Assembly (NCBI GenBank): GCA_003024985.2
Contig: PXIH01S0024693.1
Source: Euperipatoides rowelli
Lineage: Eukaryota > Onychophora > Udeonychophora > Euonychophora > Peripatopsidae
Strand: one strand, 5' to 3'
Length of the DNA: 11,484 bases
This document shows, in pieces, positions 1 to 7,576 of this stretch (positions are counted from its first letter, which is position 1; each line of letters begins with the position of its first letter). Both the position numbers and the translations under genes were made by a program. Under the pieces are notes generated by a model. That model did not search any database and had not been told where the DNA came from. It worked only from the letters and a program-made list of their open reading frames with translations.

Positions 1-1
1 C

Positions 2-520
2 TACTGGTCTCTAAATAACCCCGAGTGGACAGATCCATGTAAAAATGTTGGTGCAGGGAAGATTATGATATGGGCAGAGATCTAGGGACATGTATCATTG
101 GCCCATTTGTTACCCCTGGCACATTAACTGCAGAGATACTGGGACATGTTAGAACAATTCATTCTTCCGACAGTGTCGGCCTTGGATGGCAACTTTCCCT
201 TATTTTACCAACAAGATGGGCTGCAGGTTCGTCAGTATCTGGATGAACAATTTCCTGTTCGATGCTTTGGTCGACGTGGGCCAGTGGAATGGCCTGTCAG
301 ATCACCTGATTTATCGCCATTTGACTTTTACCTGTGGGGTCACCTAAAGGCAATAGTATATGGCTAAAATATTAGGGATCTGGATCATTTGGAGCAATGG
401 ATGTAGGGTGCATGTGCACAAATCACACCAGAGACATTGCTCCTTGTTCATACAGCTTGGGAGACACGTCTGCACACATGCATAGTGCAACACGGCCAGC
501 ACATTGAACACATTTTGTAA
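2..520 (+). pseudogene. Tc1/mariner-like transposase, C-terminal half, decayed
   Basis: This is the catalytic C-terminal part of a DDE/D transposase that would cut and paste its own element in the nucleus. Reading starts in frame at base 2 with YWSLNNPEW and KIMIWAEI, then hits a stop at 83-85. It shifts frame for CIIGPFVTPGTLTAEIL (91-141) and returns at 146 for the best-kept block. There QQDG carries the second catalytic Asp (215-217), followed by VRQYLDEQFP, GRRGPVEWP and RSPDLSPFDFYLWG with the third Asp (323-325). Stops at 365-367 and 404-406 interrupt the tail, which still reads PETLLLVHTAWETRL and GQHIEHIL before a natural-looking stop at 518-520. A final Asp rather than Glu fits mariner-type rather than Tc1-type members. 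Only 35 residues separate the two Asps, and the APPH-type residues that usually follow QQDG are missing, so a small in-frame deletion is likely. The first catalytic Asp lies left of the window. Family assignment is firm; subfamily is not. Confidence 0.9.
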
Positions 521-1087
521 GAGATAAATGTGAGTATCATGTGATTATAACTTCATAATTATTAAAGTTATGTTAAATCTGATTATACCATTGAGTTTCT
601 CTTCAAATTCTAGCCCTGTTTGATATATCACGACCGCCTTCCCATTTGAAATTTTTGAGTTATATTATATAAAATAAATTAGAAAACCTTGCAAAATTCA
701 GTTTTTACTTTCACATTTATTTAAAAGCTGGTCAATAAAATAGAGACCTATTTATCAATCCTGGATTCTTGCTATAATAAAATTTTAAAAATATTCAGCC
801 ATCCAACACATTTCCAAAATAATGTGTAATGTTAAAGCGAGATTTTATATAAATTTTATTTACATAAAAAATATGGTTACCCTATCCCCACCTCTTCATA
901 TACCTCATTCCTTAAATCTTTAGTCAGCATTTGATGTAAATCAATCCCTTCTTTGTAAACAAATTAAAAATAGGTTTTATCCTGTAAAAAATGTTCTTGC
1001 ACTTTACCCCTATTTGCATCCACTTATAAATTAATGAAACCCTTCCCGATCCCTGTTAATGTTGGCGGTGGTGAATTTATATGGATG
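521..1087. other. AT-rich gene-free stretch, probably including the mariner 3' end
   Basis: No coding frame or RNA gene is visible. The first 130 bases after the transposase stop should contain the 3' untranslated part and terminal repeat of the mariner-like element. A slightly GC-richer segment around 610-645 is a candidate terminus, but the partner end lies outside the window, so the boundary cannot be fixed. The remainder is A/T-rich with no clear repeat. Confidence 0.4.
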
Positions 1088-1095
1088 CTAGTGAT
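1088..1095. repeat. Left target-site duplication of hAT-like MITE
   Basis: The sequence CTAGTGAT is identical to 1324-1331 and directly abuts the left CAG terminus. Confidence 0.82.
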
Positions 1096-1323
1096 CAGTG
1101 CCATATATAAAGACTTAGTGGCAGCCCAGGGCCTCATAATGGATGGGGGAGGGTGACTTGGCCTCTTGTAAAATCAAATAAAAATAAGCATATCAAAATT
1201 TAATTCTAATAATCCAAGGGCCCTTAAACTTTATATAGCTCAGGGTTAAAAAAAAAAATCATGACAAAATTTTAACAAGGGGCTTCTAAACTTTAAGCCT
1301 CACCAAGTTTAAATCCGGACCTG
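1096..1323. mobile_element. hAT-like MITE, 228 bp
   Basis: The left end reads CAGTGCCATATATAAAGACT, and the reverse complement of the right end reads CAGGTCCGGATTTAAACTTG. They align as degenerate terminal inverted repeats sharing CAG, a CC, the AT-rich block, and an inner CTTRGTG. The element is flanked by an identical 8-bp duplication, CTAGTGAT, at 1088-1095 and 1324-1331. Eight base pairs is the duplication length of hAT transposons, and CAG ends are typical of that superfamily. There is no coding capacity, so it would depend on a transposase made elsewhere. Inside, two related units occur, GGGCCCTTAAACTTTA (1218-1233) and GGGGCTTCTAAACTTTA (1279-1295), the second of which forms part of the right arm. 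The superfamily call is inferred from ends and duplication only. Confidence 0.82.
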
Positions 1324-1331
1324 CTAGTGAT
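1324..1331. repeat. Right target-site duplication of hAT-like MITE
   Basis: The sequence CTAGTGAT directly follows the right CTG terminus and matches 1088-1095 perfectly. The lack of any difference suggests a comparatively recent insertion, although the inverted ends are already diverged from one another. Confidence 0.82.
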
Positions 1332-1979
1332 GCTGAAGCATCAAGCCCCCTATCAAAAGGGACCCCACATTACTTTGTATTCAGTTAATTATAAAAAGTA
1401 CATAATTTTGTTTTATTATCTAATAAGAAAAATGTAGTAAAAAGCAAGATTGAAGTTAACTTCAGAATCAAGCAGTATATACAGTATATTTATCAATGTG
1501 ACATTTACTACATAGTAAAACAATGTGGCATCTACTCAGTACAATACCGTAATAATGACTGAAAAATGGGTGATTATGAGTAAGTTTTCTGAAAAAAATG
1601 CTTTCTGTGGGAATCCCTACTATAAATTTTTAAAATTCTGACTGTATATTTATTAATGTTTAAATTCCATTATATGCAGTTAAGCACTCTTGAAATAGTA
1701 TTAACATCAGGCCTGTAAAGTAACCATTCACCACTGAATGTTGGAATGATTCAGCAGAGAGGGTGAAGAAATACTCAACAGGTATTAATTCATTACAGGA
1801 TTTTGATAAATAATAACAAGAAGATTATAAAAAAAAAGAGGATCTAGCAGAATTAGTGAGAAAAAGCCGATTCACTCAACCAATCAGAGGCTTCCACGTC
1901 ACAGTGTCACTTCTGGTGGGCAAGGTCAAATTTGCAAAAAATTTGCTAATTTGGTTATAAGTTGGATAAATTTGCATAT
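1332..1979. other. Gene-free stretch with a small palindrome and a direct repeat
   Basis: No coding frame is supportable. Three small structures stand out: a perfect 14-bp palindrome TGAAGTTAACTTCA at 1451-1464; a 16-bp direct repeat with two differences, CAATGTGACATTTACT at 1494-1509 and CAATGTGGCATCTACT at 1521-1536; and the first copies of an ACTGTATATTTAT-like word that recurs elsewhere in the window. A CCAATCAGA word followed by CACGTCACAGTGTCAC lies near 1880-1910. Confidence 0.5.
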
Positions 1980-2500
1980 AAGAGGTGATGACATCATCTT
2001 CAGGAAGAGTTGACAATTTCGAAAATGTCATGGCCTAATTAGCAAAAAATTGCATATTTAATGATGATGTGCATCATCACGGAAATTGCAGAATAGTTCC
2101 AAAAATTCCTGAGTGTGACATCATCTCATTTAAATATTCAGAAAGTTTCCAAAGTTTTTCAATGCTGATGCCATCTCATCAGCATATCTGCTAATCTTAT
2201 GACATCATTTTTAAAGTTTGCGGAAGGCAAAATTCGCAAATGTTCAGGGATTCATTTTGTGTATTTTTGAAAAATCCAAAATAGTAGCCAAAAATATTTT
2301 AATTTTTTTTTGACGGTAATTTGTAGCTATGAATTCTGGGTAATACGAGCAGGATATGTCACTCAGATGTGCAGAATGATGCGCCATCGACTTTTCTTTT
2401 TTTAAAAATACCTATATTTGTCAAAGTGCCACATCCACTTGGGACATCATATGACCTTCATCTTTGGTATATGTTACAAAATATGGATGATGTCATGCCT
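1980..2500. repeat. Cluster of TGACATCA-type half-palindromes
   Basis: Within about 500 bp the word (A)TGACATCAT or close relatives recurs: TGATGACATCATC at 1986-1998, the near-palindrome TGATGATGTGCATCATCA at 2062-2079, TGACATCATC at 2116-2125, ATGACATCAT at 2199-2208, GGGACATCAT at 2441-2450 and, inverted, GATGATGTCAT at 2486-2496. A perfect 7-bp stem, GCTGATG with CATCAGC around a 6-nt loop, sits at 2164-2183. No regular period or clean boundary is visible. The pattern fits an old, internally repetitive non-coding element. A cluster of CRE-like sites is an alternative reading that I consider weaker. Confidence 0.45.
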
Positions 2501-2715
2501 AACGATTTTGAACCAGATGTGAGGTCATTAAAGTGCTCAAATTAATGCAAGAAATACTTCACTTATTTTTATTTTTTCTAAACACCAATGTTATGATTAA
2601 AATGTTTCTATCTATCCGAGCGATTAAGTCCTCTTAAATATTTTTATTTAAGCTCTACCCCCCCCCTCCAACTTGCTACTATCCACTCTAAGCCCTCACT
2701 ACAATATNAAATAAT
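2501..2715. other. AT-rich spacer with a C run and one ambiguous base
   Basis: No gene is visible. A nine-C run lies near 2658-2667, and position 2708 is an unresolved n. Confidence 0.5.
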
Positions 2716-2724
2716 AAAAATAGT

Positions 2725-2748
2725 GGCGGGCAGATAACGGATTCTAAC
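2725..2748 (+). repeat. Left inverted repeat arm of unclassified element
   Basis: This 24-bp arm is built around the core GGGCAGATAACGGA and is paired with 3630-3653. Confidence 0.75.
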
Positions 2749-3629
2749 TAAAAATTCTTTAAAATTTACATAAAATTTATTTTTGTCGGATATAATCTTC
2801 GATAATCATTAATTTCATGCTTATTAGTCAGCAAATACAGTATATATTTGACTGTTTTCTAAGACCTCATATTTTTAACCCTTTTTTTTTAAATATAAAA
2901 CTACTGCAGATATAGATTTTGAAAGTATTTTCTTTTTAATATACTGTATATTAATAACATGTAATAGTGGTTTCTTTAAAACTCATAATTGAATGAAATG
3001 GAGTCACCAAATAATCATTATGCAAATCCCATATTCAAATGTTCCATTCTTCTAGAAGAAATCAATATAATAAAACGATATCCACAATTATTTATTTTTC
3101 ATCTGAGCAAAGTTTAGCTGTACTATTGAATTATAGAAAGGAGAAAAAAACTTGCAACTTGAAACAGCCATTACTTTACTCCAAGACTTTAATATTTGAG
3201 AGAGAGAGAGAGCTAGAAATCAATAATAATATAGATTGATGATGTCCAAAAATCTTAACGCCAAGCTGCATGCAACAAGCTTGCCACCCAATCATTTCTT
3301 TAGGCTCTAAACAACATGCCACTTTGGTATTTTAATTTGAGTATCTTTGCATCAGGTGTGATCTAACAATTTTATTCTACTGTATATTTATTATCTCTGA
3401 AGGGGTTGGCAATCAAAAAGGTAAAGACAATATGACTTAAAGATGTCTAATCTATATCTGTGCTTGATCATAGTTCATTTCATTTAGTATTGATTACCAA
3501 GAATTGAAAAAAAATCCCCTCTCTAAAATTATAAACATTAATATCTCTCTAATTTGCTCTAAGTTAAAAAAAAATCCATAATGTGCATTTAATTTTATAA
3601 TAATAATTAATAATTAAATAATAATAATG

Positions 3630-3653
3630 GTCAGATTCCGTTATCTGCCCACC
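3630..3653 (-). repeat. Right inverted repeat arm of unclassified element
   Basis: Its reverse complement matches 2725-2748 at 21 of 24 positions. The adjoining bases run straight into the long hairpin at 3654-3782. Confidence 0.75.
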
Positions 3654-3782
3654 AATATTTGTGGAAGAATATTAGATTTGGTGAACAAACAACCAATCGC
3701 TTGCTAAAAAAGCAAAACTTGCCTTTTAGCAAACAATCTGGTGTAGTTTACCCACCAGATCTAATATCCCTCCACCAATATG
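3654..3782 (-). repeat. Long imperfect palindrome able to form one hairpin
   Basis: The arms are 3654-3709 and 3724-3782 around a 14-nt loop. The outer 37 positions match at 29, including ATATTAGAT and TGGTG blocks. The inner end has a perfect 9-bp stem, TTGCTAAAA (3701-3709) with TTTTAGCAA (3724-3732). In a minus-strand transcript five of the eight outer mismatches become G-U wobbles, so the minus RNA would fold better than the plus RNA. The 10-bp word CCACCAATAT occurs in direct orientation at both ends (3649-3658 and 3772-3781) and could be a duplication made on insertion. It may be a foldback-type MITE or a hairpin RNA precursor; sequence alone does not decide. A 61-codon plus-strand frame here is a by-product of the palindrome. 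Confidence 0.7.
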
Positions 3783-3789
3783 TTCAACC

Positions 3790-3809
3790 TTCTGATACAA
3801 TTATCAGAA
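3790..3809. repeat. Short perfect stem-loop
   Basis: TTCTGATA (3790-3797) and TATCAGAA (3802-3809) pair perfectly around the loop CAAT, just outside the long hairpin. It could act as a terminator-like structure in RNA, but there is no gene in front of it. Confidence 0.5.
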
Positions 3810-3952
3810 AATCAATCTTTCTCAGAAAACAATCGATCCATTAGCATATCTACTACTTATTCATCAATCAAATAAATGATGTGATTTTATGACCTTGATA
3901 TTGGCAAATGTATAAAAATCGAAATTTGCCTTATTGATTATATCATTATTTA

Positions 3953-4957
3953 TATATTTTTAGAGTTTATCCTAGTGAATATTTTCATTAATTTTCCAAA
4001 AGCACTCCAGCTCATTTTCATTCTTCTGTTGGATATACATATCTGGTTTTCACTTGTAGTAATCAATTGACACAAATAAACATAGTTGTTGACCTCTTCA
4101 ATTATGATACCATTTACTTTAATCCCATTAAGTTGAACATATTTGTTGAATATGACTTTAGTTTTTGCTAGATTCATTTCAGGTCTGTTTTTGAGCTGGC
4201 TTCACTTAGTCAGTGATCTGTTCCTGTAATTCTTCTGGACTAGAAGCCAACAAAAAAATATCATCAGCAAAGCTGAGATGGTTCAAATAAGCTCCATTTA
4301 TATGTAGTCCAGTACATTCTCAATCTAAACTTCTAAAGACTTTTTCAAGTGTAGCTGTAAATAAATTTGGAGAGATTGTGTCATCTTGAAGAACCTTTTG
4401 GATTTGGATCTTGTTGGTATCCTTATGAAGTCTCACTGTGGATGTTGCATTCTTATAAATGTTGTTGAACAAATTAATATATGGTTTATTAATTAATATC
4501 TTGTCACTTTAGTGCATCCAATACAAATTGAGTATAAATTGAATCAAAGCATTTTTCATTATCAACAAATCCTATGAAGTTCATATTCATTGCACCTTTG
4601 AATGACTTCTCATACTACTTGCAGGTGTTACATGGTGCTAAACCCAATCCTGAAACCAGCTGTTATTTTGAATGAATTTCATCCAATTCTTTTTGCAATC
4701 TATTTGTAAGAACCCTGATGGAAATTTTATATATGAGTGATAACAAGTTTATAGTTCTGTGATTTTTAAGTTCTTTGTCATCTTTCTTGTATAACAATTT
4801 TACAACAGCATTACTCCAACCAAATGGTATATTCTTTGTTTTAAACATTCTGAAAAACACTGAACACTCCTTTTATAATATCAATGATGTTGTCTTCTCC
4901 TTGTGTCTTTCTATTCATGTATTTCCCTGCATGCTTAACTTTTGTGAGTACAAGTGA
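3953..4957 (-). pseudogene. RTE-like reverse transcriptase domain, broken and lacking its C-terminus
   Basis: This domain would copy the element RNA into DNA. On the minus strand the fingers block IPFGWSNAVVKLLYKK is followed by NHRTINLLSLIYK and NRLQKELDE (4663-4830). The first catalytic block reads FVDNEKCFDS (4540-4569) and keeps its leading Asp, although a Cys stands where Ala is usual. Next come DTISPNLFTATLEK (4338-4382) and the second catalytic block FADDIFLLASSPEEL, with its two adjacent Asps encoded at 4260-4271. The thumb-side block MNLAKTKVIFNKYV starts at 4177 and runs openly to a stop at 3950. Stops and frame changes separate the blocks. Sequence expected after the last block, rich in Cys and aromatic residues near the end of such proteins, is absent. 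Both metal-binding motifs survive, but the protein cannot be made. Confidence 0.88.
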
Positions 4958-5539
4958 TACATCAATCATTGTGTCAGTCAAATCATATTTGTCTTCCTTT
5001 AGATCTTCCTCCTTAATGTTGGTATTAACTGATCCATCTTGATAGAATGCCTTGTAAAATTCAAGTTTTTAGACGATAAGTTATTTTTTCTAATAAGGTA
5101 CGGTACCATCGTTTTCATTTATTGCTATTCTTTGATTTTTCCCAATCATTAACTTTTGTTTAGTTTTCTTCAAACTTTTATTTTACTCAGTTGTTTTAAT
5201 CACAGTTGAATGCTCGTATATCCTCAACATGTTCAATTTTGGACTTTGAATCTTCCTTGATTTTCATTTCACGTCACTTTTTGGTTATATTTTGTCTCTT
5301 GTGATAGTTTATCAGGTTTAATGCCTCTTGTACCCAGCATCTAAGATATCTTCTTTAATATTAAAATTAATTTCTTCCAAATCTTGTACTTCTTCCTGTA
5401 TATCTAGTAATGTGCCAAATCTGTTTTTGAGTTCTAACTGAAACTTATGTGTGTAATTTTCCTTATATTTTCCATATCAATTGACTGATACTTCCTTTTG
5501 ATATGTTTAACACTTTCAAATGCTTCATTTAGAATGGTA
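4958..5539 (-). pseudogene. Linker between endonuclease and reverse transcriptase, heavily decayed
   Basis: Short lysine- and glutamate-rich pieces such as LDIQEEVQDLEEINFNIKED can be read on the minus strand, consistent with the poorly conserved connector of these elements. Reading frames break often. A small palindrome-like GGTACGGTACC word lies near 5098-5109. No separate gene is seen. Confidence 0.6.
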
Positions 5540-6276
5540 TGGTACCTTACTTGCCTATGATCACGATTCACGACCTATGTTGAATTGGTTGAATACTGAG
5601 GTGTATTAACTATCCTCTTCTTGTTAACAAGTATGTAATCAGTTTCATTCTTTACTCCATTTGGTCATCTCTAAGTATATTTCCTGTTTGGTTCCTATTT
5701 GAAAAATTAATTCATGATGAACACAATATTCTCTGAAAATTCTTTCATTCCTCAGACCATGGCCAAATTTTCCCACTGAATTGTCATCTTTTTGTTGTGC
5801 TCTATTTTGGCATTGAAGTCATCCATAATAATTTTTTTTTTATCAAGCAAATTCTGCACATCCTCATAAAATTATTCTACTTCTTCATATGAATAACTTG
5901 AAGTTGGGGCATATACTTGGATTATCTGCATCTCATATCTCTTAGTTAGTTTACAAGCTTGACTACTCTATCAGACACACTTTCTACCACTACAATACTA
6001 TTCTTTAATTAATTGTGAATAATGAAATCAACACCACCCATCTGTCATGATATATTTTCACGGTAGTAGAATATATGTCCACTCTTGATTTTTATTTTTC
6101 CTTCCCCTTTGCACCTAATCTCACTGTCATAAAATATCTTACTTGATTTTATGCAGTACTTCTATCTCTTGTAGCTTTGCTTCACTTGAGAGAGTTAGGC
6201 AGTTATACTTCCATAGGATCAGCAGCGTATGGCAGCCTAATGGCTTCATCAGGATATTCTTAGCACCCTCTGCCAT
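5540..6276 (-). pseudogene. RTE-like endonuclease domain (APE type), broken
   Basis: This domain would nick target DNA to prime reverse transcription. An ATG at 6276-6274 opens a 45-codon frame (stop at 6141-6139) that reads MAEGAKNILMKPLGCH and then YNCLTLSSEAKLQEIE, the typical start of such endonucleases. After a degraded piece, GEGKIKIKSGHIFYYRE and MGGVDFIIH follow. Then come QVYAPTSSYS (5890-5919) and IIMDDFNAKI (5803-5832), the latter holding the Asp-Phe-Asn active-site block; a Gly usually precedes that Asp, but here it is Asp. A one-base frameshift follows, then SVGKFGHGLRNER. The block NETDYILVNKK (5617-5649) precedes a decayed DHR segment near 5560. At least four in-frame stops and one or two shifts are visible. 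I chose the 6276 start because the frame runs unbroken from it into family-like sequence. Confidence 0.85.
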
Positions 6277-6620
6277 CAATCCACAATTGATGCCTTAAAC
6301 GGGATGAATCAGGCCTCCATGAAATAAGGGCCACTTATTTAATTGTATTTGCATGGTATTATCCAGGGAGAAATGACCATAACTCACGGCGCTGGCCAGA
6401 TGGGTTGGTGAATCCCATAGTTATTAGTTGTGAACTTAGCCTTTGGTGATTCAACACCTAACCTTGCATGGTAGTAATATAAGGGACAACATGGATTGTC
6501 ATTGGTTTGTCTGTGACTGCTTATTCTATATATTCACAGCTATCTCCCATTCCACTATCCACAACCTGTGGATGCACCCTCTAGCAGCCAACTCTGTCAA
6601 GGCAACCATAAAAACAGACA
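6277..6620 (-). other. Probable 5' leader of the RTE-like retrotransposon
   Basis: This stretch is clearly richer in G and C than its surroundings and abuts the endonuclease start codon at 6276, so it probably belongs to the same insertion as its untranslated leader. It contains segments such as GGCCAGCGCCGTGAG on the minus strand. No target-site duplication marks the outer edge. The 72-codon plus-strand frame inside it resembles no protein I know. Confidence 0.5.
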
Positions 6621-7576
6621 TACCCTCATATAATCTGTATTTCTTTAAAATCAATTGGTAGGCTAAATCTAAATATTTTAAGGATGCCAATAAAATTTCT
6701 GAATAAAAATTATTAGCCTATATTCATTGTGGTTATTGCACTCTTTATTTATTGAAATATCATAGTAAATTTTATTCTTTCTTTAATTATGAAAGTTATT
6801 TTTTCATCATTATGCATTCAGAAACTATGAAACAAATCAAATGGTCTAATAAATAGCATTTAAGTGTAGACAATTAAGTGTTAAACTCTTTTATACTGTG
6901 TATTTTTAAATATTTCCAATAGCTAGGCCAGCAGTTTCTTCATTAATATTCCAACCAGCAATTTCAATTAGTCTAAATTCTAAAATTTCAATGATACATT
7001 CTCCTTTTAAGAGTATAGACATTCAAAAGTACTATACAAATGTCTTTAGCCTGATAAAAATATATAAAAAACATTTTTTTTTTAAAAAAATTGGATTTAA
7101 AAAGAAATGAATAGAGATAAAAGACATCTTTGCAATTTTATGAAACCATGATAGAATTTAATATGATGAAATTTAATTAATTAGTCTAAAATCAATGCAA
7201 TCAAAAGGATTTCTGCAATATGTAAATTTTTATAAACTAAGATAGACACGTGAAAAAAAAAACTTTTAAAAAATATATTGTTTACAATATTTATGAATGT
7301 ATTAAAATATAATAATGAAATTAGATGATTAACATTTTTCATTGATGCAAAAAATAATTTAATAAAGTTCTATCTTTAATGATGGAAAATAAAGCAAACA
7401 ATAAACTGTCAAAGAAAACACTTCAAAATGTTTAGAAAATAAATATTTGATATACAGAGCTAGTACTATCATCATTGTCAAATTCTAAACAATTGAATAA
7501 GATAGCATGCTTTTTTTTTTTTTAAAATAAAATAAAGTACAATGTACTTTATTCAGAAAACCATACAATCATAGTC
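6621..7576. other. AT-rich gene-free stretch
   Basis: No protein or RNA gene is supportable. It contains a perfect 8-bp inverted pair, TAGGCTAA (6659-6666) and TTAGCCTA (6713-6720), 46 bp apart, and a perfect 10-bp stem at 7531-7553. The rest is A/T runs. Confidence 0.6.
7531..7553. repeat. Perfect stem-loop carrying AATAAA on both strands
   Basis: AATAAAGTAC (7531-7540) and GTACTTTATT (7544-7553) pair perfectly around a 3-nt loop. Both strands therefore begin with the polyadenylation hexamer AATAAA. It lies 23 bp outside the left end of the pogo-like element, and no transcript that would use it is apparent. Confidence 0.55.

Larger units (their letters stand above)
2716..3662. mobile_element. 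Unclassified non-autonomous DNA transposon candidate bounded by inverted repeats
   Basis: The left arm at 2725-2748 contains GGCGGGCAGATAACGGATTC, and the reverse complement of the right arm at 3630-3653 contains GGTGGGCAGATAACGGAATC. Over 24 bp they match at 21 positions, including 13 in a row. Weaker similarity continues about 9 bp outward (7 of 9), giving the limits used here; the strong core alone spans 2725-3653. The roughly 0.9-kb interior is A/T-rich and has no credible protein. The arms lie far apart in inverted orientation, as expected for a cut-and-paste element that lost its transposase. I could not identify a certain target-site duplication, partly because the left flank is A/T-rich and holds the ambiguous base. 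I do not recognise the terminus as a named superfamily. Confidence 0.62.
3950..6620 (-). mobile_element. RTE-like non-LTR retrotransposon, 3'-truncated and decayed
   Basis: Read on the minus strand, the element runs as a possible 5' leader (about 6620-6277), an AP-type endonuclease domain (6276 to about 5540), a linker, and a reverse transcriptase domain (about 4960-3953). The domain order and the wording of the conserved blocks fit the RTE-like elements common in arthropods. It would copy itself by nicking chromosomal DNA and reverse-transcribing its RNA in place. This copy is dead, with many stops and several frameshifts. Recognisable sequence ends near 3953, shortly after the block GKLMKIFTRINSKNI, so the protein C-terminus and 3' tail are absent, and I see no polyA or repeat tail. 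The 5' limit at about 6620 is inferred from the end of the GC-richer leader and is uncertain. Confidence 0.85.

Noticed and set aside
1870-1910. CCAAT box plus CACGTCAC as a promoter
   Set aside because: No downstream coding sequence or plausible transcript start is visible; the words belong to the repeat-like region that follows.
3196-3211. GA dinucleotide run
   Set aside because: It is a short simple-sequence repeat, common in animal DNA.
3039-3239. 66-codon plus-strand frame
   Set aside because: It has low-complexity, A/T-driven composition and no motif, and it ends through a GA-dinucleotide run; it lies inside the non-autonomous inverted-repeat element.
3659-3844. 61-codon plus-strand frame
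   Set aside because: It reads straight through the long palindrome and its loop; the apparent protein is a by-product of the inverted arms.
4775-4957. 60-codon plus-strand frame
   Set aside because: It is antisense to the reverse transcriptase remnant, which has clear motifs on the minus strand.
6443-6661. 72-codon plus-strand frame
   Set aside because: It is antisense to the probable retrotransposon leader; no family resemblance.
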